A stretch of 64,000 bases of DNA from Xylogone sp. PMI_703. Its lineage: Eukaryota; Ascomycota; Leotiomycetes. Below, piece by piece: positions 46,156 to 58,864 of the stretch. Position numbers and translations under genes: made by a program. The notes under the pieces were generated by a model. It was not told the origin of the DNA, made no database searches, and saw only the letters and a list, made by a program, of their open reading frames with translations. Location of the stretch: NCBI GenBank assembly GCA_021399445.1, contig JAJTUQ010000002.1:6572001-6636000 (forward strand), read 5' to 3'. The number at the start of each line of letters is the position of its first letter. Within the stretch, counting starts at the first letter, position 1.

Positions 46156-46189
<34 letters not shown>
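46156..46189. repeat. (AC)17 microsatellite
   Basis: Uninterrupted AC dinucleotide repeat in the intergenic region downstream of the GPI gene. Confidence 0.95.
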
Positions 46190-46191
<2 letters not shown>

Positions 46192-49100
46192 GAGTCGTCT
46201 GTTTTTTGCAAGATGGTGGAGCTCAGATACAAATATCGAACTACATAATAATATATCAAGCTATCTGAGGGATGTTTGTATGATGTCAGCATATATCCTG
46301 GTTTCAACATAAAAGTTAAAAGGGCTTCGGGCAATCAAGCCGTGTATTTCGACACCTCGAAGGTATGTTGTAATGTGAAGTGTTGTGCATATCCTAAAAG
46401 TCCTAAATGGACAGACTGAACAGAACTAGAGAAATAAGTCAGACCTTAGGTTAAAGCATGAATCGAAGAACAGCAGAAACTAAGGTATTTGATTATGGAC
46501 TGTAAGGTTGATAATATCATTGCATCGAACCTAGGGGAAGTGAGACAAGGCAGGATGGATATGAATCTAATACTTTTGCCGGAAGTAGAAACTAGAATTC
46601 TGCGTATCTGAGATTTCACATAAGTCGGATGAACGTGAATCTCGACTGAAGATAGAAAATATGAAGGACGAAGTGTAGTTGAAAATAAAAGCGGTCATCA
46701 TAACATTCATCTTCCTTGAAAGGCAAGAATGTTTTCTGGAACAGGTGGTGTTGGTAGAGAAAGTATATTGCTGTATGATTGGACAATACGGTAGTTGACA
46801 CAAAGTTTTGTTGCACATCTGAGGGGGGTTTGGGTGTGCGCTCACGAATGGAGACGGCAACAAAGACTTGTGTGCTCCTTCAAAGTCCCATACCTTTGGC
46901 ACTCCTTGCTTGTCTCATTTCGGACGTTGCGTACACTTGACGAGATACGCATCGAACCTTTTTGACCAAAAATATTCTTTCTTTACCTACCTGCGCCGAG
47001 AGATATAGTGACGGTTCTGTACTGTCAGAGACGCAACGAAATTGACAGATCTTTATCGCTATGGACTTGTTCTGTGCTACGCAGACCATGATTTGGTCTG
47101 CCTACCTCTCGGATGTGCAGCAAACCACTACTACTCCCGATCAACAAGTAAGCACGTGCCTCTAACTGCAACAAATCTCTGACACTGAGGTCTATCGGCA
47201 AGTCATCGCAAATTTTTTTTAGTCCGGGCAGTATCCCATATTATTCTGATTCCACCAGGATCCAGGCTGTCCTTGGATTTCTCTTCTCTACTTGATGTTT
47301 TAATTGCACTTGAGACCTGAGGCTAGCATTCGGAGAAATATATTTGACTCTAGTGAACTTGTCGCTCCATGGCGATCTCGATGAGACTTGAAGGGAAGGA
47401 AGAATAACAGCGTGCTGATGACGAATATCATAAATGCCGTTGGTTGAAGTAGGCGGCTGGCTTGCCTACACTCTAGCCTAACTCCCTTCAGACTCATGCC
47501 TGGGCAAAGCTATCGGCGAGGTGTAGGCTGTAGCTACACTAAACGTAGGGCCCCATTGGGGGGCTTGTCTCGTGGCGTCTCGTCGCAGACGATGTTTTTC
47601 TTGGTTTTATTTTGGAGACGGTTCACTGTGTCGCCGGTCCGTCCGGAGCACATAGTTCAATTCGGGGATAGACAAGAGACGAATGATGATTGAGAAAAAA
47701 GGAAGTTGCTGACCTACCGGACATGCCAAGCAAAAGAACTATTGAAATGCATGGAATAGGCCTCAGCCTCCTTGGCCTGGATCTTCTCGAACGATGCTAG
47801 AATGGGAGAAGGTGCGGACATGGTCCTAGCACGTAAGGAAGGGAGGCAGGCATGAATGGAATGCTACCCTCCGTATACTGGGTAGTAAGCTTGACTGACA
47901 GGGCAGAACATCGACCGAGGCAACATCTCAATCCTGGTTTCTGTGAGGCTGGAAAGTGTCAAAGGAAGGATAAAGGATTCAAAGAGACAGAAAAGAGCAG
48001 CAGACTTGTAACTGAGATATAGGAGGTATGGGCACGATTCTTCCTTTAGCAGAAAAATTAGTAGTGTATGGACAGTACCATCGGCCTCCACCATACCCAC
48101 AAAGAAGAATGAGCAAGGCTCGGAGATGGGACAAGTTACGGAGTATCCCAACAGTATTCGCATCATGGATACGGACGGGACCGATCCATCTACGGCACCT
48201 CCGTACCAAGTCACTTCGGAGCGAAGAGTGCAAGATGTTTGCAACATAGCACGTGCCTGGGGCAGCCTGCAGGTCGGACGAGGGCATCGCATTTGTAAAG
48301 GCGGAGTCGTGATTGGATAGAGGGAAGACAAGCACGAACAAGGCTGGCCGAGCCCACGCCTCACCTTATTCTCACTTGCGCACCGGGGTTCTGGCTGCTG
48401 ATTGGCCAATGCTGGGTGCCTTACTTAGGGCACCGGCGAGGGGTTCAGCACGTGTCGAGATCTCGACATCCAGTGGACGGCGGAGAGGTGCAACGCTGCG
48501 TTACCTTCCGCGCTGGGCCAGCGCCGGCCCATGCAACAACATGCACAGGAGATGCAAATCGCATGCACCAGAGGAGGCATAGAAGCTTCTCCACCTTCTA
48601 TGCGGTCGAGGGCAGCTCCTCATTCTCCATAGCGCGACTGTCTCGCTGGACTTAGGATGGAATTTTTGTTAGAAGCATCAAGCAGGCCTGATCTCCAGGC
48701 ACAACCAGCTTCGGCCGCCGGACCCCAGCCTGGCCAGCTGCGTTTGCCTCTGAGCTGGGAAGTACGCGGCATCTTCTGCGCCGGGTCCTGCAGCTACATG
48801 GTAGATGCTGCTGCTCCCATGTTGTCAACCAGGATCGGACTGCCCTCAGCGGCCATTGAGAGCCGTTCACCAGCACCATGTGCAACTCACTTCCCCATAG
48901 CTCCAGGGAGAATTGGGAAGGTCAATGTTTTCCGTCCCTCGCAGACATTACGGTGGCAGCCTCGCAGCCTACACCGGCGGCAGCGGAAGGAGAAACAGAC
49001 TGGGGACAAGGTTCCAGGCTGTGGTTCCTGACAGGCAAGCACGAGCTCATCTGCAGTGCGTTTCCAGAGGCTCCAGCAAAGCTCTCTCCCGTAGCTTCCT

Positions 49101-49227
49101 GGTACACTCCCGATCCTTCCAGCCTCCAGACGACCCAAAATTTCTTCCACTTTGCCATGGGCATTGGCCTATCATAGTCTCCACGTGTAACAGCTCCGTT
49201 CCCAGCAATGGACAGCTGCGGGAAGAG

Positions 49228-49235
49228 TATATATA
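49228..49235 (+). promoter_or_regulatory. TATA box of the phosphoesterase gene
   Basis: TATATATA, 75 bases before the ATG at 49310, with a short C/T-rich stretch between. A good fungal TATA position. Confidence 0.6.
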
Positions 49236-49309
49236 CCTGGGTGCAAGCTACCCTGGAGCTTCTTGTTCCTGCTCTTTAGCCCTTCTACACAGGAATAGAA
49301 GACTCTAGG

Positions 49310-50797
49310 ATGGTTGGTTTCAAGGTCCTCACGGCTGCCGCCTTGTCTGGCGTTGCTCTTGCAGCTCCCGCAATCGAGAAGAAGTCGCCCAGCGATGGAT
49401 GGCAAAACAGAATCAAGAACGTTGTTGTCCTCGTCGAGGAGAACCGATCTTTCGACACCTTTGCTGGTGGTCTCACCTACAATGAGCACATCAACGGCTT
49501 GATCAACCACAACTACTGCAATTCTATGTAAGATTAGGGCTCCTTTCCCTGGACTTGGAAAAGTTCAGGAATCCACTCAATTGTGCAGAGACTGATGGAT
49601 GTTTAGGAATGCTTCCGACCCCCACCAGGCTGCTGATGTCTGCGCTGGTCCTAAGGCCAACGATGTTGCTCCAGATGACCCAAACCACAGCATTAGCGGT
49701 GGTAACATGCAGAGTAAGTAGATTGCCAAGCCCAGGAAATTGCCCTGGCGATCTTGTACTGATCAATTGCAGTCTTCAGTACCTTCCACCCAGATGAGTC
49801 TCTCGTCAAGTCTGGCAAGGTGAAGGAGAACATGCGTGGTTTCGTAACTGAGCAATCCATTTCCTTCAACACCCTCAATGAGACCCGTGCTGCCGAGGTC
49901 CTCAACTACTACACTCAGGACCAAGTCCGAGTCTTTGCCAGCATGGCTGAGAACTTCTGTCTCTTCGACCGCTGGTTCGCCGCCGTTCCAGGCCCAACCA
50001 ATCCCAACCGTGCCTACCTCACCTCGGGAACCTCCGCCGGCCACGGTTTCAATGACGAGTCCTTCCTCGTTTATGGCCTGCCACAACGTTCCATCTTCCA
50101 GCAGCTGTCTGAGAACAACATCACCTGGATCAACTACCAGAACAGCACCCTTGGCCCAGGTCTAGGATTCAACCCAGATGCTGCTTTCTACAACTGGACT
50201 CTCCAGTCTGGTGCCGCCGAGACCAATATCAAACCATTGGCGCAATTCTACGAGGATGCCGCAGCTGGTACTCTCCCACAATTCACCTACCTCAACCCTG
50301 AGTGCTGCAGCTACCAGTCCTTCCACCCTCCTTCCCCAATCTCTTCCGGCGAGTACTTTATCAAGGGTATCTATGAGGCTATTCGCAACTCCCCGCAGTG
50401 GAACGAGACCCTCTTCGTCCTGACCTTCGACGAGCACGGAGGTTTCGGTGACCACGTCTACCCACCAGTCAACGTTCCCCCAGGAGACGACATTATCTAC
50501 ACTGAGACCGCCCACGATGGCAAGAATATCACCTTCGACTTCACCCGTCTTGGTGTCCGTGTCCCAACTCTTCTCATCAGCCCATGGGTGCGCCCAGCAC
50601 ACGTTGAGGGTCAGGGCAGCAACGCAGGAGGCGAGTACACCCACACCAGTATCTTGGCCTTCGTTGCCAAGCTCTGGAACTTGGAGCCATTGACTCCCAG
50701 AGTTTCATGGAGCGCTACCTTCGAGCACTTGATCAGCGACAAGTTCCACAGCGACAGCCCAACCACTCTTCCAGACCCATACCCATTCAACAGTTAA
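49310..50797 (+). CDS. Secreted phosphoesterase family protein (phospholipase C / acid phosphatase type)
   Basis: Exons 49310–49527, 49607–49713 and 49773–50797 join to 449 residues. A signal peptide (MVGFKVLTAAALSGVALAAP) precedes the phosphoesterase domain (PF04185 type). The metal-site motif is NVVVLVEENRSFDTFAG near residue 38; AAVPGPTNPNRAYLTSGTSA follows, and the second metal motif is FVLTFDEHGGFGDHVYPP. The family includes bacterial non-haemolytic phospholipases C and fungal acid phosphatases, which hydrolyse phosphate mono- or diesters outside the cell; sequence alone does not separate them. Several N-glycosylation sites fit secretion. Strong preference for C-ending codons suggests high expression. 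Confidence 0.92.
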
Positions 50798-51994
50798 ATG
50801 TATGACTAGGGAGCTGTGAGAATAAAAGAGAGATGGGATATTTTTTGATGATTCTGTATGAGAAATGAGACATGTCTATTTATTTTTCAAGAAACGGCGA
50901 GGATGTAGCCGTAGCAGAGAGCAATAAAAAATAAAAATATGCTCTTGTAAATCTTAGTTCTTAACATCTGTGATGCACACACCATTTATATTTTCCCTTT
51001 CTTTTCTAAGTATTCGAATACCCTGAGTAAATGAGAGGATCCAATCTATATATCCTCCCATGCAGCAGAAGTGCCCAGACCATGCACGTGACCCACCCGC
51101 TTCGTCCAACAACTACTCTTCGGCCCTCTCAGTATACCATTGTATACTGGTACTACACTTAATTAGTCCAGCTCCAACAAAGTAAAAGCAACCGGCTCTT
51201 CCCAAAGAATTATTTCATGGTTTCAAAAGTCCAGCTAGCTAGTCAAAAGGGAAAGTGATCATATTTGTCCCATGTACGTAGATGAGGTTATGGGAATAGA
51301 AAAATACAGACGCTCCGTGATAGATATGTTAGGATGTATTTGTATTTATGCAGGTTGGTCTTTTAAGTTAGAAAAAGGATATCTTATGGAGTGTTTGATT
51401 AACGTTATGTAGGATATAGGTAGAATCCCCCTGGCACCGATGAATTATTCTGGCTTTTTTATCTTGAGTTAAGCTGAATTAAATTACAGCACTTTCAATC
51501 AATGGTTCAACGTCGTCTCAGTAAGGAGTACTTTGCTAATGGACGGAAGATCACCAAATTCACACAGTCAGGACTGATTGTTAGGGAGAGACTTAATATT
51601 TTATTAGGGCTATGTACTCCGTTTTCCCATCCATGGTGTTCGGGTCATCCCCAATTTTCGTCCTCCACACATGTCATTCTGTTCATCGTTTCATTAAATC
51701 CCGAACCCGTAACCATAACCATGTTCATTATCATCCGCCACCATTAATTACCACATATACCGATTAATAATTCCCAGTAATGTAGACCGTGTGCGTGTAT
51801 GTACGAAAATAAACCGAAAAAGAAAACCGAAACCCCCAGTAGCCCGGCCGCCCGATGCATCCACTCCAATTATGCAAGGAAAGACAGACGCCCGTCTAAA
51901 GACTCGTGTGGAATGATATCACGCATTTCACAGGTTGCTAGATGGTGCGCTTACGAAGACCTGGAGCAGAGACCAGGCTTCAAGAGTCCAACTC
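50798..51994. other. Intergenic, convergent 3' flanks
   Basis: AT-rich spacer between the phosphoesterase and PIR stops, which face each other. Chance frames only (51502–51747, 51799–52038). Confidence 0.55.
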
Positions 51995-53409
51995 TTACAA
52001 GAAGAGGACGGCGATGGCGCCCAAAGCAACAGCAATAAGGCTGGATGAAGCAACCAGGGTGGATGCAGCATTGGTACCAACCTCGCTGGGAGTTGGCTGA
52101 GGTGGGACACCGGTGGTGAAGTTGCTGGCTGGAGGAGTGACGATTGGAGTAACACCCGTACCGACTGGTGGTGGTGGGGGAACGCCAGTGCCAGTTGGAG
52201 CCTGGACCTGGCCATCACTGATCTGGGTGACGACAGGACCGACGGGAGTGGTAGGGGCCTGGACTTGACCATCCGAGATTTGAGTGACGACGGCACCGCC
52301 GCCAGTAGAGGTAGGGGCTTGAACTTGTCCATCGCTGATCTGAGTGATGATGGGACCGCCTGGCTGGGTAACGACCGAAGTAGGAGCTTGAACCTGGCCA
52401 TCACTGATCTGGGTAACAACTGCGCCGCCGGTCGAAGTAGGAGCCTGAACTTGACCGTCACTGATCTGGGTAATGACAGGGCCGGCAGGAGTAGAAGTAG
52501 GGGCCTGGACTTGACCGTCAGAGATTTGCGTGACTACAGCACCACCACCAGTGGAGGTTGGAGCCTGAACCTGTCCGTCGCTGATTTGAGTGACAACTCC
52601 ACCACCGCCGGTGGCAGTTGGTGCCTGGACTTGTCCGTCGCTGATCTGGGTAACGACAGGGACAGAAGTAGGAGCTTGGACTTGGCCATCACTGATCTGA
52701 GTGACAGGTACGACCGTTGGAGGTGGGTTGGTTGGGCCCTGGGGCTGACCATCGGACAATTGGGTGATGGGAGTGGCTGAAGGACCCTGTGGCTGGCCAT
52801 CCGAGACCTGAGTGACCGGAGGAGGATCACTGGCACCATCGCCGCAAGGAATGATCTGGAGGAGGATCGGCTTGCACTGAGCAGCCCAGTTGCGGTCGTA
52901 GAGATTGTAGAAGTCTCCACTCAGGCATTGCCACCAGACCGCTGAGTCACCGAGGGCTAGAGAGCCGTTGCTGCAAGCAGAGAAACCAGCAGTATAGATG
53001 GCACCAGCTTGTGGCGGCTTATCAAACTGATACTGGTAGTTGGCAGCAATGTATCCAGTACGACCCTGAGCGTCGGTCAGGACACCGTTGGCCAGGCTGA
53101 GGGTGAGCGCATTGGGAGTGCTGCAGGCTCGCTGTTTTGTGACATGTTAGCACATATATAAAACATTGTGTGACAAGTGATATGTTGGGAAGATGATGGG
53201 CCGGAACTTGTTGAATGGATTTTGAATGAGCTTACCTTCTGAAGATCACGCTTCATGGATGTAGTGGTGACGGCACTGATCTCAAAGGTTCCTGAGAAGT
53301 CCTTTGAGCAAAGGGCATCACCAGAGGGAGCAATGGGAGTGTCGACGCCCTGAGGAGCCGGCATGGCGAAGGCAGAGCCCGCCAGCAGAGCAATGGCAAG
53401 CTTATGCAT
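51995..53409 (-). CDS. PIR-type cell-wall protein with reversed domain order
   Basis: Exons 53409–53236 and 53131–51995 join to 436 residues. A signal peptide (MHKLAIALLAGSAFAMPAPQ) is followed by SMKRDLQKR, a Kex2-type KR site as in yeast Pir proteins. The conserved PIR cysteine domain comes next (ACSTPNALTLSLANGVLTDA, GDSAVWWQCLSGDFYNLYDR and a final IIPCG). Eleven PIR repeats follow: nine of the type TQISDGQVQAPT and two SDGQPQGP forms. The C-terminus is a Pro/Thr stalk ending in a hydrophobic tail (STLVASSSLIAVALGAIAVL), GPI-signal-like. In yeast the repeats precede the Cys domain. The Gln of SDGQ is the residue that forms alkali-labile ester links to β-1,3-glucan. The product is a wall cross-linker. 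Confidence 0.93.
52206..52775. repeat. Tandem PIR repeat array
   Basis: Eleven degenerate repeats of about 45–70 bases coding the SDGQ units of the PIR protein, separated by short Gly/Pro/Thr linkers of variable length. Confidence 0.85.
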
Positions 53410-56400
53410 GTTTGCTGAGAACGAGAGAGAAGATTAAAAAGGCGATGAGGCTATCTGTTGGCGGCAACAATTGATGGAAACGTCAAGAGAGATATTAAGA
53501 GCGAATGATGAGTGAGGAGACACTCAAACGAAAGGAACTATGGATCAAGAAGAGTCACCACAGCGAGAGAGGATGACTAAGTATTGATTCACAGTATATA
53601 AATCTCAAGGATTTGCGCAAGAGCAAAAGCAAGATTTGAGTGAATGGATGGGATTGAGGGATGAGAAGAGGAGGAGAAGAACGAATGGGTGGACGAGGAA
53701 GGTCATATATAGCCGGATTGGGGAGGAGGCCAGCAATGACGTTGATCGGCGCAGCAACCGCACACCCAGTGCCCGTTACTACGATTAGTACCGTAGGGAG
53801 GAGGAGAGAGAGAGTGTGTGTGGGTGCTGATTATTGCTATGGTTCTTGCTTTGGGAGTGAATTTACTAACGGGGGCTGGGGTGAAGGGGGCTGACTAGCA
53901 TACAGTAGTAAGTGGCAGGGAAAGCGCAGGACGCCCGCAGAGGACCGCAGAAGACCTGTAGCTGGTGCATATCCGCGTACCTACCATCTCCCTTGAACAG
54001 CACAATCACAGCTCTTTTGCTCCATCTGCACCGCATCAGCTCTGACGGCGGACCTGCGGGAGGCATGAGACCTGCAGCCAAAGGCTCAATCTCCAGTTTT
54101 TGCCTCTTTCTTTTGTTGCGTACGGTAAGTCCAGCGGTGCCAGCTTACACGGTACACAGCAGGAGCAGGAGCAGCAGTAGTGACATCCAGCATTGGGAAT
54201 GGAGCAGGAGCAGGCGAAGGAGGAGGTTGGTGGTTGGTGGAGCTGCATCGGGGGGAGTGTGCGGGAGGGGGTGCACGTAGATGGTGTGGGGCTAGCCCAG
54301 AAGAGGACTAGCACCGCCCCTCCCAAGCAATGGGCAGGCTTTGGTGGTCTTTCTCACAGTCAGTTGTTGTTTCCCAGCCATGAGCGATCTTCCACGCAAG
54401 CATCCATCAATGGAGAAGCCCGTGAGGAGAACACTGCGAGCTGGGATGGTGGCCTCTGTGCTTATTAGGCGGTCCGATCGGAAGATCTCTCAGGCCACGG
54501 GTGAAGCTGGGCTGCTGCACGAGTGACTGGCTCAGCGGGGAATACGAACTGAGAAGGTGAACAAACCGCTGCGACCGCTGCAGCTGCCACCACTCACGTC
54601 ATCGTCCGTCCAGCACCCAGGGCTCGCATGGCCCAAATGGACATTGCCAATTGAGCCTCTCTACAGATTATTGTCGATAGATTCATACAGATACACGGTC
54701 AACACCAGAGAATGCAAAACTACTTAGCTGGAGCTAAGCTGTTACTGCTCCGACCGCGCTTCCGCCATTGCCACTCAGGAGAAAGCAGAAGCAGGAACCC
54801 TCTAGCCGGTCCACCGTTGTGTTGATCTTGGTGCACAAAGACGAGCCGGCGAGTGACCAGAAACCCAACTAGCCGACCAACGTACAAGTAATCATGGACT
54901 TCTCTGCCGCCTCTGTAGGAAGACTCTGTAGTTGTCACGCTATGGTTTCTTTGTTGCTCTGCCAGCCACATGACTTTGCTAAGCAGTCAATTGGATTCAA
55001 TTCCACCTGTTTCCCTGTGCAGCTCGGATGGGTCGATGACAGCAGAGTCAATGTAGCAATCTATCCAGCAATGACAGCGGCAACCGCTGAGAAAGGCAGC
55101 AGGTGTACGCAGCAATCCCCAGCCGTCATCAATATTGGGATATGGGATATTTGGTGCCGAAAGACTCCAATCATGCACATAATCTAGGCCCGAGGCACCA
55201 ATTGGAGGGATTATTAATGGAGCAATGCCCTTTTCAAACGAGTCTGTATCACAGAAAGCTGTCAGCTCGGCTGGCCCGAATACTTTCTTCCGCCCACTAT
55301 TCATTCGACCGGGAAAAGGTCGACGGTACAACGTACAGAAAAACCCCTTCCACCCACGATGGAAAAAGCCCGGCTCAATTCGTATCTGGGCCGCGTCAAT
55401 GATGCGCCGCGCAGGGCCGGTGGCATCTAGACCTCTCAGGGACCCTAAGAAAGCGGCCGAGCCGTGCAAACGTACTGTACGAGAACCTTCGTACATGATC
55501 TTGACAGGATGGAAGGTCCTCGACTTTCTGATGGGTCAGTTTTCTCAAACAGAAAAGGGCTGGGAGAGAGCAAGCTGACAGAGGTGCAGGACGGCGCGGG
55601 GCCGGGACGACGAGGCTGGCATGGCGTGCATGGCCGGTAGGGCCAGTGGCTGGATCGCGGAGACAGTCCAAGGCCTCCTCCACAAAAGCCGCCGTTTCGA
55701 TCGGTTTCGAAACAAAGACTCGGCGATAGCGATAGCGATACCAGTGGCTGGTTACATTAAGCGAGGGGCACTGTGTAAGACAACATCGACATCATCGAAG
55801 CCGTTTGTTTTATCCTTCGACCTTCTGGGACAAATTGATTGATTTATTTATTTTTAAATTTCCTCCGGGGTTTCTTTTCTCGAAACACTTCTTTTCCCAG
55901 CAGCCTGGAAGGTGTACCACACTGCATGCGATGGAGGCTCTTACAGTACACCTTCCCAACGGGCTGGTTCTGGCGAGTCGAAAGGGTCTGCTGGAGACCA
56001 TGACCGATACAGTGGACCTGTTCATCCCATTCAATTCATCAATTCTTTTACAACCATTCTCCATTCCCGGGAACGTGTACCATACTTTTGCAACAAAAGG
56101 GCTCTACGCTATATTCCTTTTTTTTTTCACTGTCGCTATTTTTGTCAGACGTGAACCATGGAAGCATCTTGACAATTTGCTCCCATAGTGGGGACGAAGG
56201 AACCAGTCGAGCCAGTTCAGCCAGTACAGGACCTCAACCAGGAACCATCGGTGAGCCTCTTGCCACTGAGTGGGAACTGGAAAGCCCAGTACAGTACGAT
56301 ACAGGCACAGTACAGTACAGTAATGTGCTGAATCCAGGCACCACGGGGGGTGTGTCCGGAGGGGTGTCTTACTCTGCTTCACCGGAGCGCACGCTACCGA

Positions 56401-58864
56401 CACTCAGTCACTGGGGGTGCATGTCGCGGGCACCAGGAACTGTCTCTTCATCCTGAGACATGGAGTCCCCTATTATTTCTCCTCTTCCTTTTTTGCCTCT
56501 TCCGTCTTTTTCAGGTCTAACAAACTTCCGGATCCAGGGATTTCCAGATCTTTACTCCCAAAGAAAGAGAGCATCAGTTCGCATCATAACGTTCTTGAGA
56601 ATTGCTTCCTCCTTCACCGTCACGCCGGGGCCTCGTAACCTTCTACCCCTCACTGATACGAGCCCGAGATCAGCGCCCAGGATCGACGCCCTCTACACAT
56701 ATCCAAGCTTTTTCCCAGCGCAGCAGCCGCGGACGGGGCACTCCACGGTCCACAGTCCACATGCTTAACCACTCAGTTATTGGGATTCTAATTGCGATGG
56801 TGCAAACTGCATCTATCAATTTCACCTTTTGATGCCTTTGATCCAGCCTTCACCGGTCCATTGTCAGCGCATTGCGCGTCTAGCAGTGCGGTCCGTCGAG
56901 TCACATTTTGACGTACAATTAAGCGCACAACACGTCATACCTTTTGAATGGGCCATGACCGATGGAGCGTGGAGGGCATCATAGCGTCGCAATGTTACCC
57001 GGTCGCTCTGACAACTATCAACAGAAGATAGGCAGCGGAGGCGGCTTGCCTTCCATCGGCCATTCCTTGGGCATCTATCTCCTCTTCTGTTCTCTTTTGC
57101 CTTTCAATGCACCCTCGCTCTACCGCCGTACTCTGTACATCCTGCAACTCCAACGTTGCATTAACTTCGCCGAGGGGTGGGAGGTAACCTGTACAGAGCA
57201 GGGTAGTTTCCAAGAGTTGTGAGCATGTCGGTGCTTTAGTCTCGAACCCAGACTGGGGAAATGTCTGAAAGGGTGAGTGATTGGATGCTCGGAGAATTTT
57301 ATACGGACTACAGATACACCTCGGTATTGTTGCACATCGTCTCCGCGATTTCCAGGACCAAGAAAGATCATGCTTGAGGCCAGATTGGTGTCAACTGCAT
57401 ACTATGGTACTCGTATATCGTGGAATTAGGCATATAGCCATGTACAAGTACCGTACTGGATAGTCATGGTTGTCTTCGTATCTGGGCTATGTAACTCTTA
57501 CGCGGTACAACGTCTTTAAAGGTAGGTCCACTTATTCTGGTATCTCATTTCTATTTTGAGCCTACTAGTATTCTAGAATTGCTCATATCCCATAAGAAAT
57601 GCAGACTTTGAATACGGGATTGAAGTGTGTTTTTCCATCGCCACATAAGAGTGCAACACACCATTTCCTACGAATATGTGATTATTCCTGATTTGAATTT
57701 AGCATAGATTATTATCCTATGGTATTATATCAAATTCTATATTTTCACGTCATTTGGTGGTCGCAGTGTGGTCACAAGATATATCCTCGGTGGCCATTAG
57801 TTTTGGTTTCGCCCTGTTGGTTTAGTTCTGATCCCATATCTTGATGGAAACACCACACCCTCGAGACACCTTCTCATTGATCACCTCGATCACCAAGGCA
57901 CAATGTGGCTAGAATGTCCGACAATCAGTTGGGGTCCTCGTTGTACTCATAATGCGCCACTCTTAGCTGGTTTTCTACTCATTCATTCATGCGGCATTGC
58001 TGGGGGATGCAGAAGCCCGGCCCGACTGAGATATTGTGGCTGTGCATTCATGCTATGGGATAGAGCATCCGCGAATACAAGAACAAACGCTCTAATTGAA
58101 ACCAATATTACGTCGTGGCTCTTGCATGAGGTGCCTTGAGCATCGCAGGCCACGGGGTTTTCCATACTCGGCAGCTCCGACCGAAGTATAGAGCATTTAT
58201 TCGATTCTTGCTTTTATTCTGAGTTATTATTTTAATAAAACATTGTACTGTAAGTGTATTTCCATCCGAGGCGACAGCCCCTGCTCCAGTGAGCATGTAA
58301 CGTTTATCCAGGTGAGTATTGGATAGATTGAAGGAGGTATTTAAATCACGACAGTGATATATTTTTAGTCAAGAAAACTACGAATGAGAACTTGGTATCT
58401 TTAGATTGGAGATTCTTACTATAGAACCTCTCCGTATTATTTTCATACACAGATTTTTTATCATTATTGATATGCGGAATGCTCTATACAAGTACCATGA
58501 TTTCCAAGCCGTCTTTAGCTATCTGGAATTTTATAAGCAAGGGCGCAAGAGTACCAAATATTACGCTGTAACAATATTTCTGTCTTCTGAAAGGCGGCAG
58601 GCGGCCTCATCTTGGAGATGTCTTTTTGTTCCTTTTTTTAGACAAAGAAATCACTGCAACGCAAGACAATAGAGGTAACCTGCCTATTTATTAACGAACA
58701 GGATATCCACTGTTTTGGTATCAACGTATATCTCCACACTCACACACATACCAAGGCTGATTAATCATCCGCCTGTCTCAGAGCATTGTCCCTCTTTCAA
58801 TACCACAACTATCTTCGCCCACAGTGCTATGTTTTCATCTACAAAGTTTATTTATGTAGATGAA
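53410..58864. other. Long gene-sparse region, no supported gene
   Basis: About 5.5 kb. The left part is the PIR promoter, with TATATAA-like boxes near 53597 and 53705. The rest has only overlapping chance frames. One frame, 55931–56188 (MEALTVHLPNGLVLASRKGL and a hydrophobic segment), is the most protein-like but unsupported. Clusters of GTACAGTAC/CGTACTGTAC lie near 55475 and 56288–56325. From 57.5 kb the sequence is AT-rich. Confidence 0.4.

Larger units (their letters stand above)
45877..49309. other. Long intergenic region, no supported gene
   Basis: About 3.4 kb. It contains a CA microsatellite, AT-rich 3' flank, and a GC-richer right half with many overlapping chance frames on both strands (e.g. 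47864–48409 minus, 48657–49031 plus). CCAAT-type boxes occur near 48305 and 48404. The right end is the phosphoesterase promoter. Confidence 0.45.

Noticed and set aside
47864..48409. 181-codon minus frame
   Set aside because: Composition looks random (many Cys, Ser, Pro with no pattern) and it overlaps other open frames; no homology recognised.
52265..52780. 171-codon plus-strand frame with regular repeats
   Set aside because: It is the antisense of the PIR repeat array; its periodicity comes from the repeats.
55931..56188. Possible small membrane protein MEALTVHLPNGLVLASRKGL…
   Set aside because: A single hydrophobic stretch created mostly by a T-rich run; no conserved motif and no gene signals.
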